A DNA stretch of 64,000 bases from Vombatus ursinus (lineage: Eukaryota > Chordata > Mammalia > Diprotodontia > Vombatidae), in NCBI RefSeq assembly GCF_900497805.2, contig NW_020954582.1, positions 170,797 through 234,796 on the forward strand. The letters are read 5' to 3'. The first letter of the stretch is position 1, and every line of letters begins with the position of its first letter. Below are positions 10,327 to 20,395 of the stretch, one piece after another. The notes below the pieces were generated by a model. It saw nothing but the letters and a program-made list of their open reading frames with translations. It was not told the DNA's origin and did no database searches. A program made the translations under genes and the position numbers.

Positions 10327-11613
10327 TTTTATTTTATTTATTTATTTTTTGTTTTCAACATTCACTTCCATAAGATTTTGAGTTTTAAATTTTCTCCCCC
10401 TCCTTCCTCTTTTCCCTCCCCAAGACAGTGTGCAATCTGATATAGGCTCTACTTGTACATTCATATTAAGCATATTTTCACATTAGTCATGATGTAAAGA
10501 ATAATTAGAGCTAATGGGAGGAATCTCCAAAGAGAAGAAATAAAACAAAACAACAAAATAAATGGTGAGCAAATAGTATGATTCCATCTGTATTCAGACT
10601 CCACATTTCTTTTTCTGGAAGTGGATAGCATTTTCCATTGGGAGTCTTTTGGAGTTGTCTAAGATCCTTCCATTGCTGAGAAGAGCCAAGTCTATTAAAG
10701 TCAGTCATCACACAGTGTGTCTGTTATTGTGTGCAATGTTCTCCTGGTTCTGCTCACTTCACTCAGAATCAGTTCATATAAGTCTCTCCAGGTTTTTCTG
10801 AAGCCCACCTGCTCATCATTTTTTACAGTACAGTAGTATCCCATTACATTCATATACCACAATCTGTTCAGCCATTCCCCAATTAATGGGAATGCCCTCA
10901 ATTTCCAATTCTTGGACACCACAAAAAGAACTGCTATAAATATTTTTGTACATGTGGGTCCTTTTCCCATTTTTATGATCTCTTTGGGATACAGACCTAG
11001 AAGTGGTATTTCTGAGTCAAAGGGTATGCACAATTTTATAGCCCTTTGGGCATAATTCCAAATTGCTCTCCAGAATGGTTGGATCAGTTCACAACTCCAC
11101 CAACAATGCATTAGTGTTCCAATTTTCCCACATCTTCTCCAACACTTATCATTGTCCTGTTTTGTCATGTTAGCCAATCTGATAGGTGTGATGTGGTACC
11201 TCAGAGTTGTTTTGATTTGCATTTCTCTAATCAATAGTGATTGGGAGCATTTTTTCATATGACTGCAGATAGCTTTAACTTCTTCCTCTGAAAACTGCTT
11301 GTTCATACCCTTTGACCATTTATCAATTGGGAAATGACTTGTATTCTTATAAATTCAACTCAGTTATCTAAGTATTTTAGAAATGAGGCCTTTATCAGAG
11401 ACACTGTCTATAAAAATTATTTCCCAGATTTTTGCTTCCCTTCTAATCTTGGTTGAATTGGCTTTGTGCAAAAACTTTTCAATTTAATGTAAAGTCATCC
11501 ATTCTGCATTTCATAATGTTCTCTATCTCTTCTTCGCTTATAAATTCTTCCCTTCTCCATAGATCTGATAGGTAAACTATTCCTTGCTCTCCTAGTTTGC
11601 TTATAGTATAACA
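10327..11613 (-). mobile_element. 5'-truncated L1, inserted in older L1, with TSD
   Basis: This minus-strand L1 carries the end of ORF2 and the 3' UTR (polypyrimidine on plus). The target duplication TTTCCCATTT lies at 10317-10326 and 11614-11623. The pieces of the host L1 continue on both sides, which confirms a simple insertion. Its good preservation compared with the host element marks it as younger. Confidence 0.88.
10701..11306 (-). CDS. L1 ORF2 C-terminal fragment (open, 201 codons)
   Basis: This is the last part of an L1 ORF2 protein, the reverse transcriptase/endonuclease needed for retrotransposition. It is only the C-terminal segment, lacking both endonuclease and RT domains. The cysteine-rich motif is intact as CWRRC followed by MHCWWSC (C-x3-C-x7-H-x4-C). 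Downstream are the family-typical PLLGLYPKEI, CTKIFIAVLFVVSKNWKL and ELILSEVSRTRRTL stretches. The start Met is only the first in-frame ATG in the truncated copy. The element is not expected to encode a functional protein. Confidence 0.9.
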   Translation of the reverse strand: MNKQFSEEEVKAICSHMKKCSQSLLIREMQIKTTLRYHITPIRLANMTKQDNDKCWRRCGKIGTLMHCWWSCELIQPFWRAIWNYAQRAIKLCIPFDSEIPLLGLYPKEIIKMGKGPTCTKIFIAVLFVVSKNWKLRAFPLIGEWLNRLWYMNVMGYYCTVKNDEQVGFRKTWRDLYELILSEVSRTRRTLHTITDTLCDD

Positions 11614-11827
11614 TTTCCCATTTCTTGCCAGACATAAATGAGACATCCATTTTTCAGACATGACCAATGTGTGGATTTGTTTTCTTTAATTTTGCTTATT
11701 TGTTATAAGGAAAGGCTTTTGGTGGGAGGGGGCCAGAGGGGAGAAGGAAGGAGAAAGGGAAGAGGACTAGTGATACTGACATTTAAAAAAGGAAAACAGT
11801 AACAGCAATATTGTTTTAAAAATGACT

Positions 11828-11946
11828 GACGCAGTGGATAGAGCACTGGCCCTGAGTTCAAATCCGGCCTCAGACACATAACACTTATTAGCTGTGTGAC
11901 CCTGGGCAAGTCACCTAACCCCATTGCCTAACCAAAAAAAAAAAAG
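11828..11946 (+). mobile_element. 5'-truncated WSINE-like SINE
   Basis: It starts inside the head (GACGCAGTGGATAGAGCACT) and runs to CCATTGCCTAACC plus an A tail. A short duplication AATGACT is found at 11821-11827 and 11947-11953. Confidence 0.85.
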
Positions 11947-12345
11947 AATGACTTTGAGCAAATAAGTTCTTTTGGTCTATTGTAAATACCCAAATTAACT
12001 ATAAAGGACAAACGAAGAAAAACTATCTGCATCCAGAGAAAGAACTGGTAAATAGAAGTATGTATAGAATAATTTTACATGTATGTTTTGGGGGAGGGGA
12101 GGTCTGGATCTCTATCTGTGTCTATATCTGTGTGTAATGGTAGCCATCTCTAGGGTGGGTGTCGGGGGAAGGGAAGAAAAAAAGAAAACAATGTACATGA
12201 TAATTTTGTTGTATACTTGAAAGGAATAGCAAGTTGTGCATAGCAGATTTGCAGTTTCATGTACAGTCATCTTTTTTATTGTACTATGTTATAGAAATGC
12301 TTGTTTAATTCCATAAATTAAAATAAAAAAATATATAGGATTTGG

Positions 12346-12554
12346 GATTGTCCCCAAAAAAGGAGGGGAAGCTTGTCAATTAAACATTTTTAAATGCACA
12401 GAAGAGAACAAAAGGCTACAAGAGGAGATCCAGACGAGCAGAATAGCTTTGGAATCAATGTATCTGAATTTGTCATATACTTTTTTAAAACAAGTTGTGC
12501 TTAGTGGAGATACATGGCTTCACATGTAATCCTCTTTTTCTACTTTTGTGTGTA
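12346..12554 (+). mobile_element. Possible further L1 3' end debris
   Basis: The blocks AAACAAGTTGTGC and CTTCACATGTAATCCTCTTT echo the 3' UTR of the preceding old L1 (AGCAAGTTGTGCATAGCAG at 12228). This may be an internal duplication or a second tail. Confidence 0.35.
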
Positions 12555-12808
12555 ACGATAACAGATGGTGTTTATATAACACTTACCATGTGCCTGGCAC
12601 TATGCGAATGTATTTTACAATTATGATCTCATTTGATCCTCACGACAACCTTGGGAGGCTGATGTTAGTATGATCCCCATTTTATAGATGAAGAAACTGA
12701 GGGGACCAGAAGTGAAATGCTTTGCCAGGGGTCACACAGTAAGTGCTGAAGGCTGGGGTTAACTCAGGGCTTTCTGACTCCACTGCATCACCTGACCAAG
12801 CTGCCCAT
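12555..12808 (-). mobile_element. Full-length MIR/MAR1 CORE-SINE
   Basis: On plus: ACTTACCATGTGCCTGGCAC, GATCTCATTTGATCCTCACG, ATAGATGAAGAAACTGAGG, ending in CTGACTCCACTGCATCACC. The order is that of a reversed CORE-SINE. Confidence 0.88.
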
Positions 12809-12879
12809 ATATGCAAACATTTACGTTCAGTGAGTGATCTTTGTCAAGTTCAGAGTAGTAGTATAAACATCAGAATTAA

Positions 12880-13090
12880 AATCCAGGGGAAAGAATGATG
12901 GGCTGGTCATGTGACAAAAGTGAGGGCTAAGAGAGGGGCAACCTGAGTGCCTACCTCTAGAGATGTCTAGAAAAAGAGAGGTTGGCCAGTGGTGACCTCA
13001 AGGGAAGACTTGGAGAAGGAGACACAGTGTGAGTAGGCTTGTATGCAGGGGGATGAGTACCCTTGTACAGAACAGTCAAGTCCATGAGAT
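12880..13090 (+). mobile_element. RTE-clade LINE C-terminal ORF2 remnant
   Basis: One frame reads RAGHVTKVRAKRG from about 12900, and a later stretch has KKRGWPVVTSREDLEKE. This fits the RTE/BovB C-terminal signature (G-H-V-x-R, then R-G-R-P-P-T-R-W-x-D). Its orientation and order agree with the RTE piece that ends at 9372, so both may be one element split by later insertions. The frame is broken. Confidence 0.55.
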
Positions 13091-13129
13091 CCCACAACTG
13101 AGTATTATAGTATAAGGAAAAGCCTTCTA

Positions 13130-13919
13130 AAAATATTTGAGCTGCTCAGGAATGGACTGGCCATCTGGGAAGTGGCAGGCTTTCTTTCTGGGCTGCCAGA
13201 GTCCTCAGATCCAAAGCAGAGTCTTCATTGCTGCCCCCCTGGTCTGAGGTCTGCAAGTTCTTGACTTGAGTTTAGGTCTGAGCAACAGTAGATGCTGCTG
13301 GACTCTGCCCCATCAGCCAGCTCAGAAGGGAATTGGAGACTCCCCTTTGTTCTGGGATTCCTGTCCTTGTTGGACCCCTGAAGGCTAGGCTAGAAGCTGG
13401 AAGTAAGACCTTGCTTTTACCAGGGTCTGAGCCACACAGCTGCAGCTGGCAGCAGCTTCTGAAATTTCTTTTAGTTTAGTATACCACCCAGGGCCCCTTG
13501 CCCTAAAATGTCACTCCTCTGTGCAGGTCCTCTTCTCAATCTCCCTTGGATCTGTGATATGGAACTGAGTAGTAAGTATAAAACTGCCAGGTGACACCTG
13601 TCCCTGTTGCAGTGTCCTGGGATGGGTCTGAGGGTGTCCCATGTGGGTCAGGAACCTCCTCTTATGCTGGTGCACAGCCTCTCTGGGCTCTGGAGGTATC
13701 CAGCAGTGTGCTTCTGGCCAGGCCTGTTCCCAGTATCCTCAGGCCTCCCTGCCTATCTCATTAGGTCAAGTTGGGCTGGACAAATGACTCACTGTAACTT
13801 TTTCTGGATTTCCCAATAAGGATTTGGTCTTGTACATTTTCTAGCTATTTCTGTAGGAGTTTGTGCAGTGGGCCTCCCCACACTGTTCCCAACCTCTCTG
13901 CCATCTTGGCTCCAACCCC
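13130..13919 (-). mobile_element. L1 5' UTR fragment
   Basis: The right end on plus, CTGCCATCTTGGCTCCAACC, is the reverse complement of the L1/HAL1 5' terminus (compare 51931-51950 and 34136-34150). GC-richer, non-coding sequence fills the rest. The element seems to keep only its 5' untranslated region. The left boundary is uncertain. Confidence 0.6.
13901..13910 (-). promoter_or_regulatory. YY1-like motif at L1 5' end
   Basis: CCATCTTGGC fits the YY1-type GCCAAGATGG box. The same box lies at the first bases of human L1, where YY1 sets the correct start of transcription. The function here is inferred. Confidence 0.5.
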
Positions 13920-14080
13920 TGAAGTGGTCAGCTCCTGGTCACTGGAGGGTTGCCAATGGAAGATGGATGGCCACTTCTCAGGAGTAGATCAAATTCTCCG
14001 TTCAGGGAGGGATTGAACTAAAGGATCTTTGAGCTCCCTTCCAACTCTATGAGACTATGATTCTGTGATTCCATGGCCAC
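13920..14080 (+). mobile_element. CR1-like LINE 3' end
   Basis: The line GGATGGCCACTTCTCAGGAG, GGGATTGAACTAAAGGATCT, CTCCCTTCCAACTCTATGAG closes with ATGATTCTGTGATTCC, a relic of the 3'-terminal ATTCTATG repeats typical of CR1. Confidence 0.75.
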
Positions 14081-14084
14081 TCTC

Positions 14085-14332
14085 CCAAGAGCATTGGAAT
14101 TGGACTCAGGAAGAACTGATTTCAAATGCCACCTAAACACTAACTAGCTTCGTAACCCAGACACAAATCACTTGACCTCTCTCAGCCTCAGTTGCCCCAC
14201 CTATAAAATGAAGACAATAATGGCACCTACTTCACAAGGAGGTTGTGAGGATCAGTTGAAACAACAAATAGACAATGCATTGCAAACTATAAAGTGCTAT
14301 ATAAATGCTGGTTGTTGTTATCATTATTTCTC
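14085..14332 (+). mobile_element. Full-length MIR/MAR1 CORE-SINE
   Basis: It contains GGACTCAGGAAGAACTGATT, CTCAGCCTCAGTTGCCCCAC, GGTTGTGAGGATCAGTTG and the tail GCTATATAAATGCTGGTTG in correct order. Confidence 0.85.
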
Positions 14333-14609
14333 TCCTCCTCCTCCTTTCTCCTCCTCTTCCATGGCAGTCCAACACCCATGATCAGTTCAAAGGGCACATT
14401 TGGTCTCTCCTACAACATGAGAGGATTTCAGAAATCAGTGCTACACAGGTGAGTCAACCATATAAATGAGCAGTAACAGCCTCTTTCCTGGCCCTTCCCT
14501 AATGGGTAGGTCTTGGCTGAGTAAACCCATTCCATTGGCACAGTCTGGCTTCTCCTTTGGTCTCTCCTCTTCTCTCCTGTGCTCACTCTTCAGATGCTTC
14601 AGTTTCTTC
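14333..14609. other. CT-rich and low-copy DNA, no gene seen
   Basis: A short CTCCTC tract near 14332-14360 is followed by unassigned sequence. Confidence 0.35.
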
Positions 14610-14790
14610 AGAAGATCACAGATTTAGAGTTACAAAGGAAACTTAGAGCTCATCAAATTCAACCTCTCATTTTACAGATGAGGAAACTGAGGCCCAGAAA
14701 AGTTGTGACATGCCCAAGGTCACAGAGTAAGCATCTGAGAGGGGATTTGAACAAAGGTCAGCACTCTATCTACTGCACCATGCTGACCCT
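14610..14790 (-). mobile_element. MIR-like SINE
   Basis: Plus strand: AACCTCTCATTTTACAGATG, AGGAAACTGAGGCCCAGAAA, CCCAAGGTCACAGAGTAAGC and CTCTATCTACTGCACCATGC, the reverse of a CORE-SINE. Confidence 0.75.
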
Positions 14791-14861
14791 CAGCATAGGC
14801 TCTTTGGGCCCAGCTTCAAGGTCCTGCCCATCCCCTGGAAGGTTTCACCATATCCCTTTCT

Positions 14862-14965
14862 GAGTCATAAAATCATGACATGTCAGAGCTGAATAGAACC
14901 TTAGAGATCATTTTGTTCTCTTTTTAGAGATGAAAAAAATTGTCACAGAAAGGTTGCTAGTAGAG
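14862..14965 (-). mobile_element. MIR-like fragment
   Basis: CATGTCAGAGCTGAATAGAA, CCTTAGAGATCATTTTG and AGAGATGAAAAAAATTG repeat the pattern of the previous entry in weaker form. Confidence 0.5.
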
Positions 14966-15509
14966 TCAAGACATGTAGTTTAAGTACAAAGATAATATGG
15001 GGAGAGGGTGGGAGGAATCATCTCATCTTGGGTAGTTGTAGCTACAGCAATATCTAGGGTAAGACAGTCAGAACTTTTATCCAGGGTGCTAACATTCAGA
15101 TGGCACTGACAGCTCTTGTCCTCCCCAACAGAGAGAAACAACTAATCTTAACACCAAGCCAGAGATAGGAGTTGTGATGCGATCAGCACAGATAACTCTG
15201 GTCAGCACTTCCTCTGAATCTTAGGAAGCTGCTTTGAGCCCTGGTCAGCTCAGTGTCTTGTCCAGGGCCACATAACCTTTACATGTCAGAGGCAGCCCAT
15301 GATCTCAAGGCTTCTTGGCTTCAATGCCTAGTTAGCCTTGAGCTCCAATGTTTCTCCCTGAGGTTGCTCTGCTTCTTTCAGTTAAATTTACCTCAATAAG
15401 CTGCCTTGATGGAGCCTTTCACGTCAGTTTCTGGTGCCAAGATTGCTCGACATGACTGGTTCTAGTCATGACTTTTCTTACACTGAATTGCCTTTTTCTG
15501 TGCTAGACA
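14966..15509. other. Low-copy DNA, no gene seen
   Basis: No family recognised. Weak MIR-like words occur near 15250-15310 but not in convincing order. Confidence 0.35.
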
Positions 15510-17300
15510 CAAGGCACCTTTTCCCAGATACCCTCTCCTTTCTGGGTTTTTGTGGCTCCTGTCCTGCCTATCTGATCCCTCCTTAGTTTCCTTTACTGGC
15601 ATCCATATGCCAGTATATGGCATATGGCATCCATATTATAGTCACTAACACTGGGTCTTCCCCAAGATTCTGTCACAGGTACTTCTCTCTTTTCCTTATA
15701 TACTCATTTTCTTGGTAACCTCATTGACTCCCAGGGGTTTAACTATCATCTCTATTTGGATGAATCTTCTGTCTCTATACCCATCTCTCATTTGTCATTT
15801 AAGTTTAGGCCCACATCAAAATTCCTATTGGACATTTCAAACTGGAAGTCCTGGAGACGTCTCAAACTCAACATGTCAAAAACTGAACTCATTATCCCTC
15901 CCTCAAAACCTTCCCCTCTTCTAATCATTCCTAATCACTCCAAACAGTACCATCCTTCTGGGTCCCAGGTTTGTAACTAGAGCATTTCCTTGCATCCAAT
16001 CTGTTCTCTCCACTCATGCCACTACCACCTCAGTTCATCACTGTTGTCCAGATTTTTACAACAGATTTTTACACTCAGTCTCCCTGCCTCAAGTTGCTCC
16101 CTAATTGGGTCCATCCTATACACTGCCGCCAAAGTAATTTTCCTTAAGTGCAGATCTTACCATGTGATTACCATACTCAAGAAACTCCAGTGATTTCCTA
16201 TTGCCTCTAGTATCAAATGGAAACATGACTGCTGAGTTTTTAAAGCCTTACACAAGCTGACCCAGCCTATCTTTTCAGTCTCATTGGACATGATTCTCTC
16301 TTCCTCATTCTGCCATCCAGTCAAACTAGATTTCTTTCCATTCCTCACACACAACACTCTACCTCTATTCCCCATGCTTTGCACTGGCCTTCGCACATGC
16401 CTGGAATGCTTTTAGTTCTATTTCAAAGAATCACTCTCTTCCTTTAACATACAGCTCAAGCACTGCATTTTGCATGATCTTAATCTCCCGAATGCTAGTA
16501 TCCTCACTGTCAAACTAGCTTGTATTTATTCTCATTCCCCCATTCCACTAAGGAATGCTGCGGGTAGACAACCTTCTAACTCACTGACAGGTTTGAATTT
16601 GTTTGAACTTTCAACCTGGTTTAGCCCATCTACTGAGGTGGTTTTACCAGAGTGTGGCAACTGCACATGCTACAGCTTCTTGGAGCCACAGATGAGAGTT
16701 AGGTGAAAGTAGACACCAAAGGTGATGATCAGCCCTGAAAAGGACTCAGCAAGCCCTCACATCAGAGGTGCCAGTCCTCCTGGAACACCCCATACACAAA
16801 TTTTTGGAACAATTTGTTCCAGTGGCCATAAAGGTGGCTGAAGCAGGAGCTGTGGAGTGCTTAGAACTTGATCAGGCATTGGAGATACCGAGGTCATCCA
16901 CTGCACCCTGGGCCACTGCCAGTCATCCTGACTTTTGTTTTGCCACCGAATTTCAGTGGCTCTGGAAGAGAAAGTGAGGCTGCCGACTTTGTGCTACTCT
17001 ACCTCACTTAAATCCAATTCACAGTGAGTAGAAGACATCACCATGATGTCACTGGTCCTCTTTTAAAATGAAAGAGAAACAACATCTTGTATTTGACTAC
17101 CTGGTGTGTGTATTTATATTTTTTACTTCATATTTATCTGTATATATTTTATTTGTACTTATTTTCTTCCTAATTAGAATGTCAGTTCCTTGAGAGTAGA
17201 AATTATTTCATTCTTGGTATTTATAGCCCCAGCACCTAAGACAGTGCCTGACACATAGTAGATAATAAATACTTGTTGGTTAGTCAATGCATTGATTGAG
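15510..17300 (+). mobile_element. L2-type LINE (ORF2 C-terminus and 3' UTR) with nested RTE-derived insert
   Basis: The frame around 15840-15900 reads RRLKLNMSKTELIIPPSKP, the segment that follows the catalytic core in L2/CR1 reverse transcriptases (usually WMSxxxLKLNxxKTEL). Around 16090-16190 comes SILYTAAKVIFLKCRSYHV, also found in the other L2 copies of this window. The 3' end is at 17190-17285 with CAGTGCCTGACACATAGTAG and ATAAATACTTGTTGG. Sequence 16529-17085 is foreign and RTE-derived. Only a decayed C-terminal region survives. Confidence 0.8.
16529..17085 (+). mobile_element. RTE-related 3' end / RTE-SINE inside L2
   Basis: The end of the piece reads AAAGTGAGGCTGCCGACTTT, CCTCACTTAAATCCAATTCA, GACATCACCATGATGTCACT and GGTCCTCTT...AAACAACATC. 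This is the marsupial RTE 3' end also present at 34690-34822. A possible duplication CTTGTATTT is found at 16519-16527 and 17086-17094. Its placement between two parts of one L2 shows that it inserted into it. Confidence 0.65.
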
Positions 17301-17478
17301 GAAAGGTGCTAATAGCTGGGAGGATTCACAAAAATTTTGTAACTTCAAGCCCCCATATTTTTACTTAGACAAATGCACATCTTCACCATTGAGGATTGCC
17401 CTTCCACCCACAAGGACATTCCAGGGAAGGGCATGTTTTCACTATTATAGCCATGAAATGATTCATCTATGCTGTTAC

Positions 17479-17693
17479 CTCAATGAAGTCAATTTGGACA
17501 TACTCTTTGATGAGTTCTACCATTGAAACCTCATCCTCTGGATCTTCCATCACAGCCATTGATTTACTTGTCTTAAAATCTTCTTCAATTGCCTGCCACA
17601 ATTGAATGCTCCTAGGAAGGTTAGAGACAAATCCAGCCTTAATGGCCCATTCGTGTTTTATGAGATGTATCAGAGTACTGAATGTGGTCTCAC
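17479..17693 (-). CDS. Candidate internal exon of an unrecognised host gene
   Basis: On the minus strand a 215-bp block is open throughout and sits between good splice signals: a polypyrimidine tract with TTTGTTCTTACAG just before it, and a GAG|GTAACA donor after it. It would enter in phase 1 (2 bases complete the first codon) and leave in phase 0. The 71 residues include LIKHEWAIKAGFVSNLPRS and IQLWQAIEEDFK, then an acidic stretch MEDPEDEVSMVELIKEY. I do not recognise the protein. The GFVSNLPRS portion recalls the GF-x-x-x-x-PR region of adenylate-kinase-like domains, but that is speculation. It belongs to no repeat family seen here. It could also be a dead exon or chance. The next possible exon upstream on this strand, at 21081-21189, ends in the matching phase. 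Confidence 0.45.
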
Positions 17694-17770
17694 CTGTAAG
17701 AACAAAGGAATGAAAGGGAAATTTTTCCTGACACTTTCTTTTTTTTAGTTTATTTTTAATATTTATTTTT

Positions 17771-17906
17771 AGGGGGCAGTTAGGTGGCACAGTGGATAGA
17801 GCACTGGCCCTGGAGTCAGGACCTGAGTTCAAATCTAGCCTCAAACACTTGACATTTACTAGCTGCATGACCCTGGGCAAGTCACTTAACACCATTGCCT
17901 AGCCCA
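17771..17906 (+). mobile_element. WSINE-like SINE in the L1 tail
   Basis: It starts GGGGGCAGTTAGGTGGCACA and runs through GGATAGAGCACTGGCCCTGG to AACACCATTGCCTAGCCC, full length. An imperfect duplication of TAATATTTATTTTTAG before it and TAATTTACTTTTAG at about 17974 is consistent with insertion into the L1 3' tail. Confidence 0.88.
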
Positions 17907-17972
17907 AATATATATATGTATGTATGTATGTATGTATATATATATATGTATATATATATAAATATATATATG
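17907..17972. repeat. TA/TATG microsatellite
   Basis: Alternating TATA and TATG units, probably grown from the SINE tail. Confidence 0.95.
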
Positions 17973-19569
17973 TAATTTACTTTTAGTATTTTATTTAAAG
18001 TTTTAAATTCCAAATTCTATCCTTCCTTTCCTCCTTCTCTCCCCTCCCCTCCCCTTTACCTGAGATGGTAACCAATCAGATATAGGTTATACATGTGTAA
18101 TTATGTAAAATATTTCCATATAGGTCATTTTGTACAAGAAAACTCAAATAAAAGAAAAAATGACAGAAAGAAGATGAAAATAGCATCCTTCAGTCTATAT
18201 TCAAACAATATCAGTTCTTTCTCTGGAGGTGGATAGTATGCTTCATCATTAGTCCTTTGGGATTGTCTTGGATCATTGTGTTGCTGAGAATAGCTGTCAT
18301 TCCAGTTCTTCATCGTACAATATTGTGGTTACTGTGTAAAACATTCTTCTGGTTCTGTTCACTTCACTACGAATCAGTTCATGTAAGTCTTTCCAGGTTT
18401 TTCTGAAATCACCGTGCTTGTCGTTTCTTATAGCACAATAATATTCTATTATAATCATATACTACAGCTAGTTTAGCCATTCCCCAATTGATGGGAATCT
18501 CTTTGATTTCCAATTCTTAGACATCACAAAAAGAGGTACTATAAATATTTTTTTTACAAATAGGTCCTTTTTCCCTTTTTTTGGATGTCTTTGGGATATA
18601 GAGCTAGCAGTGGTATTGCTGGATGAAAGGGTATGCAAAGTTTTATAGCCCTTTTGGCATAGTTCCAAATTGCTCTCCAGAATAGTTGGATCAGTTCACA
18701 ACTCAACCAATAGGGCATTAGTGGCCAAGTTTTCCCACAACCCCTCCAACATCCAATATTTTCCTTTTTTGTCATATGAGTCAATCTTATAGGTGTGAGA
18801 TGGTACCTCAGAGTTGTTTTAATTTTCATTTCTCTAATGAATAGTTATTAAGAGCATTTTTTCATATGGATAGCTTTGATTTCTTTGTCTAAAAACTGTC
18901 CATTCATATCCTTTGACTATATAACAATTGAAGAATGATCTGCATTCTTATAAATTTGACTTGGTTCTCTATAATTTGAGAAATAAGGCCTTTACCAGAG
19001 ATACTTGTTGCAAAAAAATTTCCCAGTTTTCTGCTTTCCTTATAATTTTGGTTGCATTGGTTTTGTTTGTGTAAAAACTTTTTAATTTTATATAATCAAA
19101 TTATCTATTTTACATTTTGTAATGCTCTTCATATCTTCATTGGTCCTAAATTCTTCCCTTATCCATAAATCTGACAAATAAACTATTTCATGCTCTTTTA
19201 ATTTGCTTATAGTATCATCCTTCATGTCTAAATCATATACTCATTTTGATCTTATCTTGGTGTATGGTGTGAGATGTTGGTCTATACCTAGTTTCTACCA
19301 TGCTGTTTTCCAGTTTTCCTAGCAGTTTTTGTTAAATAATGAATTTTTGTTCCTAAATCTTGGATCTTTGGGTTTATCATATATTAGATTACTATGGTTA
19401 TTTACTATAATATAATTTATATCTAATCTATTCTACTGATCCACCACTCTATTTCTTAGCTAATACCAGATTGTTTTGATAACTACCACTTTATAATACA
19501 GTTTGAGATCTAGTACAGCTAGCCCACTTTCTTTCTCTTTTTTTTTCATTGAGTCCCTTGATATCTGTG

Positions 19570-19924
19570 TGACACTTTCAAACACTGGAATACAAACCCA
19601 TTTCCAAAGGACTCAAGTTAGCTCATTTCCAGTCATTTGGAATTTTTATTATTGAAATAAATGCTTATTAGTTGCAAAGGATTTGTCTGGTTTTGTCTCC
19701 CTTATGTGAAAATACTGTCAGAAATTTACAAGTCATAAATGTTAATAACTTGATGTTAAGTTAATTTTTCATGCAGTCTAGACAAAAGCAATAGAAATCT
19801 CTATAGAGCACATGGGTAACGTGTCCTGAAGCCTTTTCACTCTTGGGCATATAGTTTACTAATAAGGACTTCAATAAAGAAAATAATCATTTCAAGGTAT
19901 GTTTTCATTATTTTCAACCTGCTT
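19570..19924. other. Low-copy DNA, no gene seen
   Basis: AT-rich sequence without recognised content. It would be intron if the candidate exons are real. Confidence 0.35.
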
Positions 19925-20195
19925 CCTACATACCTTCTAGGGTTATGACATGCTATTCCCTTTCATTTGCTCTATAGTCCAGCCCAATGAAACTTCATGC
20001 TATTTCTCACTCACACTATTCCATCTCCCATCTCCACATGTATTAGCCACTCCCCATGCCTGGAATGTGTTGCCTCCTAACCTCTGCTTCTTCAAATTCC
20101 TAGCTTCTTTAAAAACTCAACTCAAGTAGTACCTCTTATATAAGGTCTTTTCCCAGCTGCTAGTGTTTTCCCTGAATAATTACCTTGTATTTTAC
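19925..20195 (+). mobile_element. L2-type LINE 3' UTR fragment
   Basis: The order CCCATCTCCACATGTATTAG, CCCCATGCCTGGAATGTGTT, CTCAACTCAAGTAGTACCTC and AATTACCTTGTATTTTAC is that of the L2 ORF2 end/3' UTR. The very 3' end is missing. Confidence 0.75.
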
Positions 20196-20395
20196 ATATA
20201 TGTGTATGTGTGTATGTATGTATATATGTATGTATATACACAGAGAGAGTTATATATATAGATATGTTTATAAATACATGTAAATATATGTTTGTATGTT
20301 TATATATGTGTGTTTGTGTATAGTGTGCATGTATTGTGTGTGCATATATGTGTGTATGTATATAGTATAGATGCATTGTGTATGTATGTACATGT
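20196..20395. repeat. TATG/TG-rich microsatellite region
   Basis: Degenerate TATG, TATA and TGTG units with interruptions. The Tyr/His-rich frame on the minus strand is an artefact. Confidence 0.85.

Larger units (their letters stand above)
10056..12345 (+). mobile_element. Old L1 3' end, host of two younger insertions
   Basis: The sequence AACTGATGCAGAATGAAGTT near 10170 is the end of L1 ORF2. It runs to 10326, is interrupted by a minus-strand L1, and resumes at 11614 with GACATGACCAATGTGTGGAT. It then continues past a SINE as CTATCTGCATCCAGAGAAAG near 12027 to an A-rich end near 12340. The 3' UTR resembles the old fragment at 51480-51862. It is decayed and 5'-truncated. Confidence 0.75.
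17739..19569 (-). mobile_element. 5'-truncated L1 with 10-bp TSD, upstream of candidate exon
   Basis: TGACACTTTC flanks the element at 17729-17738 and 19570-19579. Inside are the L1 3' UTR and ORF2 C-terminal pieces on the minus strand (TTLRYHLTPIRLTHMTKKEN, CWRGCGKTWPLMPYW, IPLLALYPKDI), broken by frameshifts. The cysteine motif C-x3-C-x7-H-x4-C is damaged, with MPYW where the histidine is expected. A SINE and a TA-rich tract sit within its 3' tail. Confidence 0.85.

Noticed and set aside
17467-17895. A 142-codon minus-strand frame
   Set aside because: Its N-terminal part is reversed SINE and L1-tail sequence. Only the C-terminal 71 codons match the spliced exon candidate, so the long frame itself is not a gene.
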